Positions 52,252 through 61,285 of a DNA stretch of 64,000 bases are shown here, in pieces (the first letter of the stretch is position 1; each line of letters opens with the position of its first letter). The notes below the pieces were generated by a model. The model was not told where the DNA came from and did not search any database. It saw only the letters and a program-made list of their open reading frames with translations. The translations under genes were made by a program, and so were the position numbers. Origin of the DNA: Mucilaginibacter dorajii (GTDB taxonomy: Bacteria > Bacteroidota > Bacteroidia > Sphingobacteriales > Sphingobacteriaceae); assembly GCF_024808255.1 (NCBI RefSeq), contig NZ_JANTYS010000015.1, forward strand, positions 120,056 through 184,055. Direction: 5' to 3'.

Positions 52252-52797
52252 ATGGAAGATGAACGAATTATTGTAAGACCAGCAATCCCCGCTGATGTGG
52301 TATTTGCAGGTGTGATCATTGATGAAATGGAAAGCTCGGCCATAGCCCGTGGGTCGGGGATCTCAAAACGATCGGCGGCATCACTTATCGAAAAAATAGA
52401 CGCGGGTAAGGCCATCATCGCCATAACCGAAAACGGCGAATGGGTGGGCTTCAGTTACATTGAATGCTGGGATAACGGCAAATTTGTATCAAACAGTGGG
52501 CTCATCGTTTCGCCCAAACACCGTAACAACGGCATAGCCTCACTAATTAAAACACAAATTTTTGAACTGTCGCGCAGTAAATACCCGGCTGCTAAAGTTT
52601 TCAGCATTACATCGGGCCTGGCAATCATGAAAATGAATACCAAACTGGGCTTTGAGCCGGTAACTTATGCCGAAGTTGCCCGCGAAACCCAATTTTGGGA
52701 GGGCTGCAAAAGCTGTGTCAATTATGACGTATTGCAAAGTAAAAACAGGTGCAATTGTCTTTGTACCGCCATGCTGTTTGATCCACAATTAAACTAA
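52252..52797 (+). CDS. GNAT acetyltransferase (ArgA-like N-acetylglutamate synthase type)
   Basis: A 181-residue GNAT enzyme. Visible features: IIVRPAIPADVVFA, VGFSYIECW, the acetyl-CoA motif VSPKHRNNGIASLI, and a C-terminal Cys-rich tail (WEGCKSCVNY and RCNCLCTAML) with five Cys, which is typical of a Bacteroidota acyltransferase that I know from arginine gene clusters. It may acetylate (or succinylate) glutamate or a related amino acid. It is the first gene of an operon with an M20 deacylase 11 bp downstream. No other arginine gene adjoins, so it may be a paralogue with a different substrate. Confidence 0.78.
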   Translation: MEDERIIVRPAIPADVVFAGVIIDEMESSAIARGSGISKRSAASLIEKIDAGKAIIAITENGEWVGFSYIECWDNGKFVSNSGLIVSPKHRNNGIASLIKTQIFELSRSKYPAAKVFSITSGLAIMKMNTKLGFEPVTYAEVARETQFWEGCKSCVNYDVLQSKNRCNCLCTAMLFDPQLN

Positions 52798-52808
52798 GTC
52801 GCCTTTAT

Positions 52809-53981
52809 ATGACAATGATAAAAGACAGTAAAAAAGGATTTGCCCAGGCCTGGGAAGGCATGCCGGTAAACCCACATTTTTTCAGCGAATCTGTAGCCCT
52901 GTTGCAACACCTCATTAAAACGCAATCTTTTAGTGGCGATGAGAGCGGTGCCGCCGATGTTGTACATCAATATTTATTTGGCTACGGCATTAAGGTAAAG
53001 CGTAAAGGAAACAACATTTGGTGTACTAATAAATACTACGATGAGACCAAACCGACAATATTGCTTAACTCACATCTGGATACTGTTATGCCAAACGAGG
53101 GTTATACTAAAGATCCGTTCTGCCCGGAAATAGCTGACGGAAAACTATATGGTTTAGGCAGTAATGATGCCGGTGGCTGCCTGGTATCGCTTGTGGCCAC
53201 GTTTTTGCATTTTTATTGCTACCAGGGCTTAAGCTTTAACCTTTGCCTTGCCCTTACCGCCGAAGAGGAAAACTCCGGCGAAAACGGCATCAAATCTATT
53301 TTGCCTTTGCTGGGTAAACTGGAACTGGCCATTGTTGGTGAACCTACCCTGCTGCAAATGGCCGTTGCCGAACGAGGTAACCTGGTGATAGATTGTGTGA
53401 GCAACGGCCGGTCGGGTCACGCCGCGCGCGAAGAAGGCGATAACGCTATTCACAAATGCCTGCGCGATTTACAGTGGTTTAAAACCTACCAGTTTCCGCA
53501 GTTGCTGAAAGGGCTGCCTGCTGTAAAAATGAGCATAACCACTATTAAATCGGGCTTGCAGCACAATATTGTGCCCGCCCGCTGCGAGTTTACGGTAGAT
53601 ATCCGGCATGACGATAGTTTTACCGCCCGCGAAATATTAGAAGTAATTAAAAAGAACGTTACCTGCCAGGTAAAACCACGCCCGGGTTCATTGGGAGCTT
53701 CGTCGGTGCCGATGGACCATCCCATAGTAAAAACGGGGATAGCTGTGGGCTGTAAAACCTATAGCTCGCCAACCACTTCTGATCAGGCCTGGCTTACCAT
53801 TCCATCAGTTAAAATCGGGCCAGGCGATTCCGCCCGGTCGCACTCCTCAGATGAGTTTATTTATCTCGAAGAGATCAAAAAAGGGATCAGCTTATACATC
53901 CGGCTTTTAGATGCGTTGCCGTTGCTGCTGATCAATAATCCCAACAAATACAAAGATGAAATCAGGCATATTAATAATTGA
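52809..53981 (+). CDS. M20 metallopeptidase (acetylornithine deacetylase-like)
   Basis: A 390-residue M20 di-zinc hydrolase. Metal ligands: His in LNSHLDTVMP, Asp in LGSNDAGG, Glu in TAEEENSGENG, Glu in IVGEPT and His in ARSHSSDEF. The dimerisation domain lies between residues about 180 and 290. It resembles ArgE/DapE deacylases, and next to the GNAT gene it could remove the acyl group that enzyme adds. Its 3' end overlaps the following regulator gene by 26 bp. Confidence 0.83.
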   Translation: MTMIKDSKKGFAQAWEGMPVNPHFFSESVALLQHLIKTQSFSGDESGAADVVHQYLFGYGIKVKRKGNNIWCTNKYYDETKPTILLNSHLDTVMPNEGYTKDPFCPEIADGKLYGLGSNDAGGCLVSLVATFLHFYCYQGLSFNLCLALTAEEENSGENGIKSILPLLGKLELAIVGEPTLLQMAVAERGNLVIDCVSNGRSGHAAREEGDNAIHKCLRDLQWFKTYQFPQLLKGLPAVKMSITTIKSGLQHNIVPARCEFTVDIRHDDSFTAREILEVIKKNVTCQVKPRPGSLGASSVPMDHPIVKTGIAVGCKTYSSPTTSDQAWLTIPSVKIGPGDSARSHSSDEFIYLEEIKKGISLYIRLLDALPLLLINNPNKYKDEIRHINN

Positions 53982-55296
53982 TGACGAGATAAGGCTTAGC
54001 GAGCTAATGGCCCGCATCCTGGTGCTGGAAGGCTATAATGTACACCAGGCGGCCAATGCCAAAACCGGTTTAAAACTGTTAGAGCGGGAAGATATCCGCG
54101 TAGTACTAAGCGATGTGAAATTACCAGATGCCAACGGGGTTGACCTGGTTGAAAAAATAAAACGGATAAAACCCTACGTAGAGGTTATCAACCTCACCGC
54201 CTTCGGCACTATTAGCGATGGGGTACTGGCCATTAAAAACGGGGCTTTTGACTATCTCACGAAAGGCGATGATAATGATAAGATCATCCCACTGGTAAGT
54301 AAAGCCATGGATAAGGCCAATTTGCAATACCAGGTAAGCGAATTACAGCGCCAGGCCGAATTGCAACACGGCTTCCCGATAGTGTTGGGGCAATCGCCGG
54401 CCATTTTAGAAGCAGTGGAGCTGGCCAAAAAAGTTGCCCAAACAGACGCCACCGTTTTGCTTTTGGGCGAAACCGGCACAGGCAAGGAGGTATTTGCCGA
54501 AGCCATCCATTGCGAAAGCCTGCGAAAAGATAAACCCTTTGTAGCCGTAAACTGCAGTGCCTTTAGTAAGGAATTATTGGAGAGCGAGTTGTTTGGTTAT
54601 AAAGCCGGCGCTTTTACCGGCGCAGTGAAGGATAAAAAAGGCCTGTTTGAAGAAGCCAGCGGAGGTACCATTTTTTTAGATGAACTGGGCGAAATGAGCC
54701 ACGACCTGCAGGCCAAATTGCTGCGGGTACTGGAAAATGGCACCTTCATAAAAATTGGCGAAACCAAAACCACCAAAGTAAACGTAAGGCTGATAGCCGC
54801 CACCAACCGCGACTTACAAAAGGAATCTGAAGAAGGACATTTCAGGCTTGATCTGTTTTACCGTCTTTCGGGCTTTTCTATTGTATTACCCCCCCTGCGT
54901 GAGCGGGTTGGCGATATTGAGGTGCTGGCCCGGCATTTTATTAAGCTGTACTCGGCCAAGGTTAAAAAGAAACAGCCCGATGTTGACGCCCGATTTTTCA
55001 AACTTCTTAACCAGCATAAATGGAACGGTAACATCCGCGAGTTAAAAAACGTGATAGAGCGGGTGATCATCCTCATGGATGAGCCTATACTTACGCCCAA
55101 GCTATTACCTAACGAATTTCATAACGGAGGCTACTATGACCTGGTAGCGCTTGACCTTAATAGTGTGGAAAAACACCACATCCGAAGGATCCTGCGATAT
55201 GTAAAAGGCAATAAAACCGAAGCCGCCCGAGTACTGGGTATTGGCCTGGCTACCCTTTATCGTAAAATAGAAGAATACCAGATACTGATGAACTGA
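53956..55296 (+). CDS. Sigma-54-dependent response regulator (NtrC family)
   Basis: A 446-residue regulator: receiver domain (phospho-Asp53 in LSDVKLPDANG), AAA+ domain with Walker A GETGTGKE, the sigma-54 contact loop GAFTGA, and Walker B GGTIFLDELGEM, and a C-terminal Fis-type helix-turn-helix (NKTEAARVLGIGLATLYRKI). It activates transcription with RpoN when phosphorylated. Start ATG 53956 (MKSGILIIDDE) is inside the M20 gene. The sensor is not adjacent; the NtrY-like kinase at 15388 is one candidate. The target may include neighbouring genes, but I found no -24/-12 site. Confidence 0.92.
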   Translation: MKSGILIIDDEIRLSELMARILVLEGYNVHQAANAKTGLKLLEREDIRVVLSDVKLPDANGVDLVEKIKRIKPYVEVINLTAFGTISDGVLAIKNGAFDYLTKGDDNDKIIPLVSKAMDKANLQYQVSELQRQAELQHGFPIVLGQSPAILEAVELAKKVAQTDATVLLLGETGTGKEVFAEAIHCESLRKDKPFVAVNCSAFSKELLESELFGYKAGAFTGAVKDKKGLFEEASGGTIFLDELGEMSHDLQAKLLRVLENGTFIKIGETKTTKVNVRLIAATNRDLQKESEEGHFRLDLFYRLSGFSIVLPPLRERVGDIEVLARHFIKLYSAKVKKKQPDVDARFFKLLNQHKWNGNIRELKNVIERVIILMDEPILTPKLLPNEFHNGGYYDLVALDLNSVEKHHIRRILRYVKGNKTEAARVLGIGLATLYRKIEEYQILMN

Positions 55297-55301
55297 TCAG
55301 G

Positions 55302-55332
55302 TTGAGAAAGCCGACACCTCATATTGAGAGGC
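55302..55332 (+). terminator. Hairpin after the response regulator
   Basis: GCC...CCTC pairs with GAG-AGGC around ATATT, followed by TTTTA. It is a modest terminator for the GNAT/M20/regulator operon. Confidence 0.45.
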
Positions 55333-55459
55333 TTTTATCGCCACAAAAAAATACAAAACAAAAGTTTGATTAATAATCTCCTCATAATCAAGCTAAAAAA
55401 ACCGAATCCTCAAATTTCGGAACAGCAATTGGCAACCATGCCATGTTAACAGCAACTAA

Positions 55460-55491
55460 GGGCAAAGCATTAAACAATCACCGCTTTGCCC
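55460..55491. promoter_or_regulatory. Hairpin in the porin leader
   Basis: A perfect 9-bp inverted repeat GGGCAAAGC / GCTTTGCCC separated by 14 bases, 31 bp before the porin ATG. It lacks a T-run, so it may be an operator or leader structure instead of a terminator. Confidence 0.45.
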
Positions 55492-55522
55492 TTTACGCCA
55501 GCAAATAATATCCATATTTAAA

Positions 55523-56917
55523 ATGAAAAAACTTCTCTTATCAATTGTTTTAGGCATCTCTATAACTACTGCCTACTCCCAGGACCAGGCAACCGCGCTA
55601 AAAAAAGACAGCGCAAAGGTTAAGGATACCGTAAAAACCAAACCAGAACCTTTTGCTTTTGGCGATTTTACCTGGCTTAACGGTAATGACCGTCGCCACA
55701 AGGCCCTGCTGGATACTAAATATTTCACCGGCCGTTTCCTGCTCGATTTTAATTACACCGCATCAAACAATAACCCTGTTGACCATACCGTAGTGGGCTC
55801 AACCGCACTTGCCCGCGACCATGAATTTGAAATTTCGACCGTAGCCTTTGGCGGCGATTTTCATTACGATAATGTACGTGCCAGTGTGCTTACCCAATTT
55901 GGTACAAGGGCAACGGTAGTGCCACGTAATGATTTAAGTGTAACCCGCGGCCAGTTTGATCTTTCAACGGCTTACCGTTATTTAAGCGAAGCCAACGCAG
56001 GTTATCACTTTAACGTGTTGAATGGTATTAACGTTGATGCAGGTATCTTCATGTCGTATATCGGCCTGTTCTCCTACTACAATGCCGAGAACTGGGCCTA
56101 TCAGCCATCATTTACCAGCGATAACACGCCATGGTTTTTTAACGGTGTAAGGGTTCAGATCTTTGTATCTGATAAATTAAAAATAGAACCCTGGTTAATC
56201 AATGGTTGGCAGTCATACGGGATGTTTAACAGCAGGCCGGGTGTAGGCGGTCAAATTTTATGGCGCCCTGTTGAATGGTTCCAGGCCTTATCAAACAACT
56301 ATTACGGTGCCGATACACAGGACAAGCCCGGTCGTAAACGTTTCCATACCGATAACAGCGTGGAGGTACGTTACTACAAAAGCAATAACAAAAACTCTTT
56401 TGTAAACAGCGCGGCCTTTTCTATAACCGGCGACCTTGGCGACGAAAAAGGTGATGGCGTAAACGGCTTTACATCAGATCCGGTTAAAGGCCCCGCGCAG
56501 TATTTTGCAAGCGCGATGCTATACCATCGTATGGTAATGGCTAAAGGCCATTTAGGCTGGACATTTGGCGGCGGCTTTATGAACAACCCAGGCCGTTACC
56601 TGGTACTTTACCCAACGGGTGATGCCAACCCAATTCCCGCAATAAATACCGGCGCGGTAGGTACCCACCCCTTCTCAGCCAACCCGGGCGATAAGTTTAA
56701 GGCCTATGATTATTCAACTACTATCGATCTGATGCCTAACGATTACTTAACCTTTCGCCTGGAGGCGGTGCACCGCCATGCCAACGTGCCTTACTTTGCC
56801 GGCCATGGTGGGGTAACATCGCCAGACGGTTATAATACCACACCAGTGGGAACCTTCACGCCCGACCTGGTAAATTCTGAAACAAGGTTTATAGCTGCCC
56901 TGTTGGTACGCTTTTAA
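55523..56917 (+). CDS. Outer-membrane porin-type beta-barrel
   Basis: A 464-residue exported protein: signal peptide (MKKLLLSIVLGISITTAYSQ), a short charged linker (KKDSAKVKDTVKTK), then a 14-18-strand-type barrel with many alternating strands, ending in the aromatic strand TRFIAALLVRF typical of BamA substrates. It resembles the BBP2/porin-like group. The hydrophilic pattern suggests uptake of a solute, which is not identified. Monocistronic, with a strong terminator. A regulatory link with the preceding sigma-54 regulator is possible but unproven. Confidence 0.8.
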   Translation: MKKLLLSIVLGISITTAYSQDQATALKKDSAKVKDTVKTKPEPFAFGDFTWLNGNDRRHKALLDTKYFTGRFLLDFNYTASNNNPVDHTVVGSTALARDHEFEISTVAFGGDFHYDNVRASVLTQFGTRATVVPRNDLSVTRGQFDLSTAYRYLSEANAGYHFNVLNGINVDAGIFMSYIGLFSYYNAENWAYQPSFTSDNTPWFFNGVRVQIFVSDKLKIEPWLINGWQSYGMFNSRPGVGGQILWRPVEWFQALSNNYYGADTQDKPGRKRFHTDNSVEVRYYKSNNKNSFVNSAAFSITGDLGDEKGDGVNGFTSDPVKGPAQYFASAMLYHRMVMAKGHLGWTFGGGFMNNPGRYLVLYPTGDANPIPAINTGAVGTHPFSANPGDKFKAYDYSTTIDLMPNDYLTFRLEAVHRHANVPYFAGHGGVTSPDGYNTTPVGTFTPDLVNSETRFIAALLVRF

Positions 56918-56988
56918 ACAACAAGATATTATACAAACCTGCCATAACTTAGGATTGATTGTTTAGCTAAGTTTAGTAAGGTTGGGAG

Positions 56989-57013
56989 CCGGGTTTCGCC
57001 GCCCGGCTTTTTA
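56989..57013 (+). terminator. Rho-independent terminator after the porin gene
   Basis: GCCGGG / CCCGGC stem with an 8-base loop and five T. Confidence 0.88.
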
Positions 57014-57060
57014 AAACCCCTATAGCACATTCGCTATACCACAACAATAAATAGATAATC

Positions 57061-57663
57061 ATGAAAAATTCGATCAAGGTGCTCATCGCAGCGATGGTGA
57101 TCTGTGTACAAGGTACCAGGTTACAGGCACAATCAACAAACAAAACAACCGGTATTTATATAACTGAACAGGATTTTAAAACCGGGAAACTGAGCTATAC
57201 TTTAGGTGCAGGCGATAAGCTGCTGCTTAATGAGTTTTTAAACGGTAAAAATATAACGATAATTAGCCAGGGACAAAAGACAAAGCTTGCCAAAAGCCAG
57301 ATGTTTGGTTATTGTCAAAACGGGCAAAGCTATCGGTTTTACCGGGGTGAGGCTTACTGCGTGCTGGATACCGCAGGCTTTATACTTTACAGTTGTGAGC
57401 AGTTGATACCACAAGGCAAAGGACTAAAACCGGTTGAAAAATACTTCTATAGTGTTAACATCACGGCCCCTGTTTTAAGTTTAACAATGGCCAATATTGA
57501 TGAAAGTTTTGCTGGCGAAACCGGTTTTAGGTACAGCGTCAATAGCCTTTTTGAACAGGACGGCAACCTGGTGACTTATGATAAAGCGAACAGGCAATAC
57601 ATGATCAAATACCTCTACCAGGAATATAAGCACAACGCCGCAGCGCAACATGCCGCTCTTTAA
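57061..57663 (+). CDS. Secreted protein of unknown function
   Basis: A 200-residue protein with a signal peptide ending RLQAQ. The mature part is beta-rich with a Cys-containing segment (MFGYCQNGQSYRFYRGEAYC ... LYSCEQL), so disulphides are possible. No family was recognised. A weak terminator-like hairpin lies at 57692-57721 (AAAGCTCTGG / CCGGGCTTTT). It is 144 bp after the porin gene, beyond the terminator, so has its own promoter. Confidence 0.65.
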   Translation: MKNSIKVLIAAMVICVQGTRLQAQSTNKTTGIYITEQDFKTGKLSYTLGAGDKLLLNEFLNGKNITIISQGQKTKLAKSQMFGYCQNGQSYRFYRGEAYCVLDTAGFILYSCEQLIPQGKGLKPVEKYFYSVNITAPVLSLTMANIDESFAGETGFRYSVNSLFEQDGNLVTYDKANRQYMIKYLYQEYKHNAAAQHAAL

Positions 57664-57691
57664 TTAACTATTAATAATACCCCTAACAAGT

Positions 57692-57721
57692 AAAAGCTCT
57701 GGTTATATACCGGGCTTTTAT
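57692..57721 (+). terminator. Probable terminator after the secreted protein gene
   Basis: AAAGCTCTGG and CCGGGCTTTT form an imperfect stem around TTATATA, followed by T-rich DNA. Confidence 0.5.
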
Positions 57722-57858
57722 GCTTTTACATAGTTGGCCCTTCTGTTTATATATAAGGGTTTATGTTAAATCGGCGTAAATTCAGTATTATTTCAGAATC
57801 TGTATATAGGTTTGTTACAATAAGGATTCTTTAAATTGTAGATAATAACAGGGCGCAG

Positions 57859-58671
57859 ATGGCTATTAAAGACTTTAATTCAAATCACCAGGATACAATT
57901 CAGCTAATTTATTTTGCCTTAATTTTAATTTCGCTTTGGGCATTTGAGGCGTTGGTTAATCCGTTGATATTAAAATCAAAACTTCGGCATACCGGCGTTA
58001 ATCTATCCTTTATCTTTACAGCCCTGCCCATTCAGCTTTTTATGATCGGCAACGTGTTAATCCTATGCACCTGGACTAACCATCATCGCTGGGGGATTGT
58101 TAACTGGATTCCCTTTCACCATAATCCCTGGGTTTATTATATCAGCCTTTTTGTGTTGATGGATCTGTGCGAGTATACCTACCACGTGATCATGCATAAA
58201 TTTGATTTCCTGTGGAAGTTTCATTTGGTGCACCACAGCGATTTAAAGGTAGATGTATCAACCACCACCAGGGAGCATCCGGGCGAAACATTGATACGCA
58301 CCACTTTTTTGATGCTATGGGTATTTTTGCTGGGGCCAACCTCACTGGTATTAGTGTTGCGGCAAACCATTCAAACTTTTGCCAATATCACCGCCCACAC
58401 CGAATTTAGACTGCCGCATCGGGTTAATAAGATCATCGGGCTCATTTTTATTACCCCCAACCTGCACCACGTACACCACCATTACCAGCTGCCTTATACC
58501 GACCGTAACTATGGCGATGTATTATGCATCTGGGACCGGCTTTTTGGTACCTATGCCGAGCTTGATCCTAATGAAACCGTTTATGGCGTTGATACCCATA
58601 TGGAACCACATATAAACACCCGTTTTTATAATATCCTTAAAATTCCTTTTCAAAAATTGAACAGGAAATGA
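57859..58671 (+). CDS. Fatty-acid hydroxylase / sterol desaturase family enzyme
   Basis: A 270-residue membrane di-iron enzyme. The His boxes are clear: HVIMHK, HLVHHSD, and LHHVHHHYQLP, with TAHTE between. Four or so membrane helices flank them. These enzymes hydroxylate or desaturate fatty acids, sterols, carotenoids or alkylglycerols with O2; the substrate is unknown. Its TGA overlaps the next ATG (ATGA), so it is translationally coupled to an outer-membrane protein. Confidence 0.88.
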   Translation: MAIKDFNSNHQDTIQLIYFALILISLWAFEALVNPLILKSKLRHTGVNLSFIFTALPIQLFMIGNVLILCTWTNHHRWGIVNWIPFHHNPWVYYISLFVLMDLCEYTYHVIMHKFDFLWKFHLVHHSDLKVDVSTTTREHPGETLIRTTFLMLWVFLLGPTSLVLVLRQTIQTFANITAHTEFRLPHRVNKIIGLIFITPNLHHVHHHYQLPYTDRNYGDVLCIWDRLFGTYAELDPNETVYGVDTHMEPHINTRFYNILKIPFQKLNRK

Positions 58672-59318
58672 TGATAAAAACCTGCCCAGGCCTTACAAAG
58701 GCTTCATCATTTTTGGCAAAATGGCTTTTCTTTTTAATTACGATATGTGGAGTTAAAAACAGCTGCGCGCAAACAGAAAGCTTTATGTCAAAAATTTACT
58801 TCCCCGGCGCAGTTGGACTAAGCATTCCTTTTGGCGGCCTGGACGAAAGCGTGAAAAGAGGACTGATGATAAACACAGCCTTAGAAGTAAGGCCAACAGC
58901 CGGCAACGCTCTCTTTTACAGGTTTAACTATGATGCTATTACTAATCATTACAAAGAGGTTTACAATAACTCGCCTACTAATGTTAATAATGGCAAATTG
59001 TCATCGGCAATATTTTCCCTCGGGATGGGCTATCGTAAAAAGGTAGGCATTATAAAGCTATTTGGTTTGTTACAGCCGGGCATAGCCATCAACAGCTACG
59101 ATAAGGTGACAGACAGGGCCGGCAGCATCACCATTGACCAGGTTACACGAAGGCATTTTTCAATGAAATTAAGCGGGGGCGCAGAATATTACCTGGCCGA
59201 GCATTTCGCGCTTACTTTTGAGCCATCGTATTTTTATCTGTCGCCAAGAAACAGTTACAAGTTGCTTAATCCGCAAAGTGTTAATTTTAGCATTGGCTTT
59301 ACTACCACCTTGTTTTAA
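58668..59318 (+). CDS. Outer-membrane beta-barrel protein, unknown
   Basis: A 216-residue exported protein with signal segment (WLFFLITICGVKNSCAQ) and a pattern of amphipathic strands ending in an aromatic strand (NFSIGFTTTLF). Translated with the fatty-acid hydroxylase (4-bp overlap). May be a receptor or transporter for a lipid made or modified by it; this is inferred from context only. Confidence 0.68.
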   Translation: MMIKTCPGLTKASSFLAKWLFFLITICGVKNSCAQTESFMSKIYFPGAVGLSIPFGGLDESVKRGLMINTALEVRPTAGNALFYRFNYDAITNHYKEVYNNSPTNVNNGKLSSAIFSLGMGYRKKVGIIKLFGLLQPGIAINSYDKVTDRAGSITIDQVTRRHFSMKLSGGAEYYLAEHFALTFEPSYFYLSPRNSYKLLNPQSVNFSIGFTTTLF

Positions 59319-59369
59319 AACAACGAACAATACCAGGGTTTAAAGAATCATCAATAACTCCAACAAAAA

Positions 59370-59394
59370 GCCCCGCATATTTAACATGCGGGGC
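59370..59394. terminator. Bidirectional terminator between barrel gene and dnaA
   Basis: Perfect 9-bp stem GCCCCGCAT / ATGCGGGGC with a loop ATTTAAC, between convergent genes; A-rich DNA precedes it, giving poly-U for the dnaA direction. Confidence 0.8.
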
Positions 59395-59420
59395 CTATAG
59401 CAATAAGATTATTAGGTCAG

Positions 59421-60848
59421 TTATGACATTTTTAATTTCTTCTGAATGTCTGCAACGTAACCTTTGAATTTTTTATCGGTATCAATTAAATCCTCAACAG
59501 TTTGGCAGGCATAAATTACGGTAGAGTGATCGCGGCCGCCAAAGAAATGACCAATTGATTTTAATGAGCTTTTGGTATGCGCTTTGGCCAGGTACATCGA
59601 AATCTGGCGGGCCTGTACAATTTCGCGTTTACGGGTTTGTGACTTCACCATTTCGATAGGCACTTCAAAATATTCGCAAACCAGGCTTTGAATGTACTCC
59701 ATCGAAATTTCTTTAGATGAGTTTTTCACAAAGTTTTTCAACATTTGTTTAGCAAGGTTAAGGTCAATCTCCTTGCGGTTAAGGGTTGATTGTGCCAGCA
59801 GGGATACCATAGCTCCTTCCAGTTCACGTACATTGTTATCAATGTTATGGGCTACATACTCTACCACATCGTTTGATAACTCAATACCATCCTGATAAAT
59901 TTTATTCTTTAAGATAGCCATGCGGGTCTCCAGGTCTGGCACTGTCAAATCTGCCGATAGGCCCCATTTAAACCTCGATAATAAACGCTCTTCCAAACCA
60001 GCCAGATCCTTAGGAGCTTTATCTGATGTGATGATCAGTTGCCTGCCACTTTGGTGCAGGTGGTTAAATATATGGAAGAAGAAATCCTGCGTTTTTTCTT
60101 TACCTGCAAAGTTGTGCACATCATCCATAATCAATACATCAATGGCCTGATAAAAGTTCACAAAATCGTTAATGTTATTGTGCTTAAGGGCGTCAACAAA
60201 TTGCTGGGTAAATTTCTCGCACGATACATATAGTACAAGCTTATCCGGTAATGACCGTTTAATCTCGTTACCTATAGCCTGCGCCAGGTGGGTTTTCCCT
60301 AAACCAACACCACCATATATCATTAGGGGGTTAAATGAGGTGCCACCCGGTTTAGCAGCCACAGCATAACCTGCAGATCGTGCCAGGCGGTTACAATCAC
60401 CCTCAACGAAATTTTCGAAGGTGTAGTTCCTGTTTAATTGTGGGTCTACATTCAGTTTCTTCAGGCCGGGGATCACAAACGGATTTTTGATATCCTTATT
60501 AATAGAGATCGGGATCGGCATTGACTGATTTTTCGACTCGGCTCCGTTTCCGTTCGATGGCATATTCGTAGTGTATGGTTTGCTTGATGATGATTGCTCA
60601 ACAACAATATTGTATTCCAAACGCCCTTCGTCGCCCAATTGTTTTTTAATTGTTTTGCGCAACAAACCTACATAGTGCTCTTCAAGCCACTCGTAAAAGA
60701 ATAAACTTGGCACTTGTATGGTTAATACGCTTCCTTCCATCCTTAAAGCTTTTATCGGCTCAAACCAGGTTTTAAAACTCTGGGCCGGTATGTTGTCCTT
60801 TATGATCTGAAGGCAGCTATTCCAAACGTTAGTACAAGTTTTTTCCAT
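59421..60848 (-). CDS. dnaA: Chromosomal replication initiator DnaA
   Basis: A 475-residue initiator protein. Domain I is near residues 1-90 (WNSCLQIIKDNIPAQSFKTWFEPI), domain II is a Ser/Asn-rich linker, and domain III holds Walker A GGVGLGKTHLAQAIG, Walker B VLIMDDVHNF and sensor motifs. Domain IV ends with the DnaA signature GRDHSTVIYACQTV. Length is normal. It is a single gene facing the barrel genes. The 437-bp AT-rich region upstream is described separately. Confidence 0.97.
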   Translation of the reverse strand: MEKTCTNVWNSCLQIIKDNIPAQSFKTWFEPIKALRMEGSVLTIQVPSLFFYEWLEEHYVGLLRKTIKKQLGDEGRLEYNIVVEQSSSSKPYTTNMPSNGNGAESKNQSMPIPISINKDIKNPFVIPGLKKLNVDPQLNRNYTFENFVEGDCNRLARSAGYAVAAKPGGTSFNPLMIYGGVGLGKTHLAQAIGNEIKRSLPDKLVLYVSCEKFTQQFVDALKHNNINDFVNFYQAIDVLIMDDVHNFAGKEKTQDFFFHIFNHLHQSGRQLIITSDKAPKDLAGLEERLLSRFKWGLSADLTVPDLETRMAILKNKIYQDGIELSNDVVEYVAHNIDNNVRELEGAMVSLLAQSTLNRKEIDLNLAKQMLKNFVKNSSKEISMEYIQSLVCEYFEVPIEMVKSQTRKREIVQARQISMYLAKAHTKSSLKSIGHFFGGRDHSTVIYACQTVEDLIDTDKKFKGYVADIQKKLKMS

Positions 60849-61285
60849 ATTAGATATAAGTAATTATTTGATTTCCAACCCCTCAGCCAACAACAAGATG
60901 AGCCTGCTACGGAACATCGAATATTGCCAAAAAAAGCTTATAAAAAAATTAAATTTCAACTTTTTTAACATTTCACAACTTATTAACAAAAGTTGTTTTT
61001 AAGTATAAAATTTGTATATAAAACAATTTTTGACAATGAAAAATGTAATTGCATTATTTAAAAATTAAAATTTTTTCCATGAATTAAATTACTCAAAACC
61101 ATGGAAATAGCGTATTTTTTTAATGCTAATTATACGCTAAAAAAGGGGCAATTGTTAAGCCATTTTAGCCATTTACGCTATACTAAAAACTAAAGCACTG
61201 GCCTTGTGCCCGATAAAAATAAAAGCTTGGTCTTTGTTAATTATGGCACGGTATCGTCAACACGTCAAATACAATTTCCGCGATA
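60849..61285. other. AT-rich intergenic region upstream of dnaA
   Basis: 437 bp of mostly A/T-rich DNA between dnaA and the mutase gene, which run in the same direction. One imperfect DnaA-box-like site, TTATTAACA (near 60981), and an inverted pair TAGCGTAT / ATACGCTA (61110-61139) with a further TTACGCTATAC are seen. No cluster of DnaA boxes was found. It probably holds the dnaA promoter; an origin is not supported. Confidence 0.5.

Noticed and set aside
55300..55522. Possible sigma-54 promoter before the porin gene (TTGGCAACCATGCC)
   Set aside because: The GG and GC elements are 7 bases apart, not 10 as a -24/-12 promoter needs.
60849..61285. Possible origin of replication upstream of dnaA
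   Set aside because: Only one imperfect DnaA-box-like site was found, with no box cluster. AT-richness alone is not enough; a GC-skew plot of the full chromosome would settle it.
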